Of a stretch of 17,953 nucleotides of DNA, positions 14,742-17,953 are shown piece after piece. Position numbers and translations under genes: made by a program. The stretch is from the NCBI GenBank assembly GCA_002049945.1, contig MVCT01000002.1:1-17953 (forward strand). The letters are read 5' to 3'. This stretch comes from Candidatus Cloacimonas sp. 4484_140 (GTDB lineage: Bacteria > Cloacimonadota > Cloacimonadia > JGIOTU-2). The notes under the pieces are model-generated. The model saw only the letters and a list, made by a program, of their open reading frames with translations, did not search any database and was not told the DNA's origin. The stretch's first letter is position 1. Every line of letters begins with the position of its first letter.

Positions 14742-14875
14742 ATTTTGTACCTTCTTCTTTTTATTAGCAAGCTGCAAATGTTCTGAAGCATATTCGTTTG
14801 TAAAGTATTTTTTTTATTATTAATAATTTTTTTTATAATATTGACATATTAAAGTGCCTTTCGAGGTTTACTCAT
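14742..14875. promoter_or_regulatory. Divergent promoter region between envelope operon and polysaccharide cluster
   Basis: 134 bp separate the outward-facing genes and are almost pure A/T around 14807-14840. On the plus strand TATAAT (14834-14839) and TTGACA (14841-14846) both occur but in the wrong order and spacing to form one promoter, so no single promoter can be assigned. GAGG (14863-14866) nine bases before ATG 14876 is the ribosome site of the glycosyltransferase gene. Confidence 0.35.
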
Positions 14876-15790
14876 ATGCCAAATGTTGATGTGATAATAC
14901 CTACACACAATTGCATTTTTATTGCAGAGGCAATAGAAAGTGTAATACACCAAACCCATCAAAACCTAAATATTATTATTATTGATGATGGCTCAACTGA
15001 TGATACAAAGGATACAATCCATAGATTTCGTAATTTGTATCCAGATAAAATTAGCTATTATTACCAACATCAACAAGGACCTGCTGCAGCTCGCAATACA
15101 GGCATCAAAAAATCCTCCAATGAATATATTGCCTTCTTGGATGCAGATGACATCTGGCTACCCGAAAAACTTGAAAAGCAGTTATTAAAATTTAAAAATG
15201 ATCCCGACATCGGATTTGTTTATTGTGATAATTATTTTATTGATAAAAGCGGGAACATAATTAAAGATTATGTGCGTATAGTCAAATTGGTCGAAGGAGA
15301 TATTTTATTAGATTTCTTCATGGATTTTTTCCTCATTACTTCGGGTATAATGCTTAAACGGTCCTGTTTAAAACAAACTGGATTATTTGATAAAAATCTT
15401 GAAGTAGGTGAGGATTTCGAGTTTTTCCTTCGGCTTGCTAAAAATTTCAAAGCCGGTGTGGTGAAAGAAAAATTGTTCAAACGTAGAGTGTGGAAAGGAA
15501 GTTTGAGCAAGCAGGATTATGAATTAAATACAATGGTTGACATAGAAACGTTGAAAAAATTTACTGCTGGTCATCCTGTTTTTTATAAAAAGAACAGAAA
15601 ACTGATTAAGAAAAGAATGGCTGATTTGTATTTTAAATTTGGGTATATGTATCTAAAACATAAAAATAATTTAAAAGCTATTATTCAATTTACTCTTTCA
15701 CTTAAATTTTTTTTAAACATTAGGGCTATAAAGGGTTTAACAGTAAGTATTATTCCATACTTTATCCGTCAAAAGATTCAAAAATCATGA
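14876..15790 (+). CDS. Family 2 glycosyltransferase
   Basis: A 304-residue GT-A fold sugar transferase. It starts with VDVIIPTHNC (4-13), has DDGSTDDT (37-44) for nucleotide binding, the ARNTGI helix (72-77) and the metal-binding DADD (89-92) in IAFLDADDIWLPEKL; GEDFEFFLRL later in the sequence supplies the ED motif with the likely catalytic base. The C-terminal part (about 255-304) is basic and partly hydrophobic, suggesting loose binding to the inner membrane. Such enzymes add one sugar to a lipid-linked glycan in the cytoplasm; donor and acceptor cannot be told. It is the first gene of a plus-strand cluster with a methyltransferase-like gene and a flippase, thus surface polysaccharide synthesis. 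G+C is low, as is common in such loci. Confidence 0.92.
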   Translation: MPNVDVIIPTHNCIFIAEAIESVIHQTHQNLNIIIIDDGSTDDTKDTIHRFRNLYPDKISYYYQHQQGPAAARNTGIKKSSNEYIAFLDADDIWLPEKLEKQLLKFKNDPDIGFVYCDNYFIDKSGNIIKDYVRIVKLVEGDILLDFFMDFFLITSGIMLKRSCLKQTGLFDKNLEVGEDFEFFLRLAKNFKAGVVKEKLFKRRVWKGSLSKQDYELNTMVDIETLKKFTAGHPVFYKKNRKLIKKRMADLYFKFGYMYLKHKNNLKAIIQFTLSLKFFLNIRAIKGLTVSIIPYFIRQKIQKS

Positions 15791-15800
15791 AGGGTGTGCT

Positions 15801-16646
15801 ATGAAAATCACTAAAAAAGATTTACTGCTGATTTCAATTTTTACTGTCGCTATTTCGCTTATTACGTTTGTTGGAAGCAAGATAATAGGAAATACTATTT
15901 ATATTATTGCATTTATTATTAGTATAGTATTTCTATTATTCGTTTTAGCTGAATTTTACCGCAGGCTCAATGGTCATATAAAAAAAATTCACACTGATAT
16001 CATTCAACAGTCTATGGATAATTACCATCAAATCGAGTCACTTTTCTCTTTGTTCTCTACAATAGAACCACGTTTCCCACTCCCTGAAATGAGAAAATGG
16101 GCTGCATCACCAGACCTATTAAAGCTTATAACAGAAATTATTTTTACTAATAAACCTGAATTCGTTGTAGAAGCAAGCAGTGGTGTATCAACAATTGTAA
16201 TTGCTCTATGCTTAAAAATATTGGGTTCTGGTAAAGTGATATCACTTGAACATGAAGATAAATATGCAGACATAACAAAACATTACATATCTTTGCATGG
16301 ACTTAATGATTTCGCAACAGTTATTCATTGCCCGTTGAAAGCATATTCCATTAAAGATAAAAAATATCTCTGGTATAATCTTAAGAATGCTCAGTTCCAA
16401 AATCCCATTGATGTTCTTGTTGTTGATGGACCACCTGCCGCAACTCAGCATATGGCAAGATATCCTGCTCTACCTCTGCTTTACGAAAAAATGAATAATG
16501 AATCTATCATTCTATTAGATGACGGCATTCGTGAAGATGAGAAAAAAATCGTAGAACTATGGAAAAAAGAATTTGATAGCATTAATGAAGAATATATTGA
16601 ACTCGAAAAGGGTGCTTTTTATATTCGTGTGAAAAAAGAAAAATGA
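15801..16646 (+). CDS. Membrane-anchored class I SAM methyltransferase-like protein
   Basis: A 281-residue protein with two N-terminal hydrophobic segments (about 8-28 and 31-50) followed by a Methyltransf_24-like domain (about 95-275). Motif I is VVEASSGVSTIVIA (122-135); the usual form in this group is E-x-G-S-G-x-S-T, so a Gly is replaced by Ser/Ala. Glu150 in VISLEHEDKY is the acidic residue that normally holds the SAM ribose, VLVVDGPPA (205-213) is strand 4 and LLDDG (238-242) strand 5. Relatives in polysaccharide loci often have glycan-related roles, but the reaction here is unknown and the altered motif I leaves activity open. AAGGG precedes ATG 15801, 10 bp after the glycosyltransferase stop. 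Confidence 0.75.
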   Translation: MKITKKDLLLISIFTVAISLITFVGSKIIGNTIYIIAFIISIVFLLFVLAEFYRRLNGHIKKIHTDIIQQSMDNYHQIESLFSLFSTIEPRFPLPEMRKWAASPDLLKLITEIIFTNKPEFVVEASSGVSTIVIALCLKILGSGKVISLEHEDKYADITKHYISLHGLNDFATVIHCPLKAYSIKDKKYLWYNLKNAQFQNPIDVLVVDGPPAATQHMARYPALPLLYEKMNNESIILLDDGIREDEKKIVELWKKEFDSINEEYIELEKGAFYIRVKKEK

Positions 16647-16688
16647 TAATACAAATACAAAAGAAATTATATTAACAACAATTCATTT

Positions 16689-17953
16689 ATGAAATCTACA
16701 TTTAAAAATCGCGGGATGCTATTGTTTCAAGGTTCGGTATTGCGAACCATATCGACTTTTCTGAAAATAATTATCGGCTTCTTTATGCTACCCTTTTTGA
16801 TTCATAATCTGGGTGATAAGGTGTATGGGTTATGGGTACTAGTAATGTCATTCATGAGCTATTACACTCTGTTAAGAATGGGTTTAAGCGGGGCTGTCGC
16901 TCGATATCTATCTCAAGCTGTAGGTAAAAAAAACGAGCATGAAATGTCGCTGATTGCAAGCACATCGTTCTTTGTATATCTCGGCATTTCGGCAATAATG
17001 ATTCTAATTACTCTTCTTCTAATGTTCTTTGGGACTTCATTGTTTGGCAATGTTGAACAATATAATGCAAGTTTGTTCAAAATTTTAATATTAATTCTTG
17101 GACTGAACACAGCCCTTGCCCCTCCCTTTAGTGTATTTGGTGCAGTCCTGGTTTCTCACCTAAAATACAATGTTGGCGAAATAATTAATATTGTTCATCT
17201 TATTATACTCAACGCAGCGATCATTGTATTTATATCCTTAGGAAAAGGTCTTATATACATCGCCCTCTCATATTTTATAAGCAACACTGCACGATCCATC
17301 TTTATATATTTTTATATTAAGAAAAAACACAAAGAAGTAACAATTAAATTTTCATTATTTGATAAGAAAAAATTCAAGATACTCTTTTCTTTTTCATTCT
17401 ACTCCTTTATATCACAACTTGCAGAGACTTTACGCTACAAATTAGACACAATCATTATAACCATTTTTATTGGTCTAGCTGCCATAACACACTATACGGT
17501 TGCATCAAGCGTAATCTTATATTTCACACTATTAATAACGTCCACAATTGGAGTTTTTGGTGGGTATGTAAGCCAAGAGGAAGGGAGAGGAGATTTTAAC
17601 TCTATAAGAGACAAATTTAAATTTATTACTAAACTCAATACTTATATCTGTGTTTTTGTAGGTGTATCTATTGTTTTTTATGGGAAAGCCTTCATTCAAA
17701 GATGGATGGGCATAGATTATATTGATACCTATACATTATTAGTTGTACTTACAATACCATCAATAATATATTTATCTCAATACACCTCTGCTGCTGTAAT
17801 GTATGGTCTTTCAAAGAATAAATTTCTCGCTCTTACAAACTTTGTTGAGGGTGTGCTAAACGTTATAATTAGTATCATCCTGATCCAAAAGTATGGTTTA
17901 ATCGGCGTGGCATTAGGTACAGCAATTCCTATGTTTGTTATCAAATTTTTTAT
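16689..17953 (+). CDS. Polysaccharide flippase (Wzx/MATE-like), cut by window end
   Basis: From ATG 16689 the frame stays open to the last base, giving 421 residues. It is a polytopic membrane protein with about ten visible hydrophobic segments. The N-terminus (LFQGSVLRTISTFLKIIIG, then FFMLPFLIHNLGDKVYGLWVL) has the G-D-x-x-Y-G-L-W pattern of Wzx/RfbX oligosaccharide flippases of the MOP superfamily, and RYKLDTIIITIFIG in the middle is another typical stretch. Such proteins move undecaprenyl-linked sugars across the inner membrane. Roughly 60-100 residues should be missing at the C-terminus compared with the family. There is no clear ribosome site; it lies 42 bp after the methyltransferase-like gene in the same cluster. 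Confidence 0.85.
   Translation, partial: MKSTFKNRGMLLFQGSVLRTISTFLKIIIGFFMLPFLIHNLGDKVYGLWVLVMSFMSYYTLLRMGLSGAVARYLSQAVGKKNEHEMSLIASTSFFVYLGISAIMILITLLLMFFGTSLFGNVEQYNASLFKILILILGLNTALAPPFSVFGAVLVSHLKYNVGEIINIVHLIILNAAIIVFISLGKGLIYIALSYFISNTARSIFIYFYIKKKHKEVTIKFSLFDKKKFKILFSFSFYSFISQLAETLRYKLDTIIITIFIGLAAITHYTVASSVILYFTLLITSTIGVFGGYVSQEEGRGDFNSIRDKFKFITKLNTYICVFVGVSIVFYGKAFIQRWMGIDYIDTYTLLVVLTIPSIIYLSQYTSAAVMYGLSKNKFLALTNFVEGVLNVIISIILIQKYGLIGVALGTAIPMFVIKFF

Noticed and set aside
14834..14846. TATAAT and TTGACA next to each other as a promoter for the glycosyltransferase gene
   Set aside because: The -10-like box lies upstream of the -35-like box, and neither has a partner at 16-18 bp.
1..17953. 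tRNA or rRNA genes, CRISPR arrays, insertion sequences
   Set aside because: No cloverleaf, regularly spaced repeats, transposase or terminal inverted repeats were seen on either strand.

Overview
The window suggests a moderately AT-rich bacterium with an outer envelope. Three genes encode clear signal peptides followed by periplasmic or surface folds (TPR, beta-propeller, beta-helix), and the right edge is a surface-polysaccharide cluster. The NAD pathway with Fe-S quinolinate synthase and a flavodoxin, the GGDEF sensor with periplasmic TPRs and the CWC/TIGR04076 protein fit an anaerobe, perhaps of the FCB superphylum or a candidate phylum such as Cloacimonadota. That placement is an inference from gene style, not from a marker gene. 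Many genes have Shine-Dalgarno sites.

Left edge (1-1267, minus strand): a COG0701/ArsP-type permease (cut by the window edge), its ArsR-family repressor and a MntP-type manganese exporter. A 31-bp imperfect palindrome lies over a TTGACA box just upstream of the repressor and is a good operator candidate.

Accessory island (about 1367-2762): very AT-rich. It holds an HNH nuclease with a B3/EcoRII-N-like N-terminal half, a 76-residue protein of unknown function just upstream, and downstream two short open frames that read like C-terminal tails of DNA methyltransferases. I interpret it as a restriction-modification-type island that has lost its methyltransferase but kept an apparently intact nuclease. 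A 36-codon plus-strand frame ends at its left border.

Core metabolism (3007-9601, minus strand): a TPR-TM-GGDEF diguanylate cyclase stands alone, then a tight operon nadC-nadA-nadB-flavodoxin-TtcA-like PP-loop ATPase, with 4-bp overlaps at nadA/nadB and flavodoxin/TtcA. It makes NAD precursors de novo from aspartate. A near-consensus sigma-70 promoter sits so close to nadC that the mRNA may be leaderless.

Envelope operon (9670-14741, minus strand): a 143-residue cytosolic protein, a seven-bladed propeller protein with a C-terminal membrane anchor, a secreted FN3 plus parallel beta-helix protein, a small secreted protein, and a Cys-rich CWC domain fused to a TIGR04076 domain. Functions here are largely unknown.

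Right edge (14876-17953, plus strand, divergent): a family 2 glycosyltransferase, a membrane-anchored methyltransferase-like protein and a Wzx-type flippase cut by the window end. This is the start of a polysaccharide or O-antigen locus.
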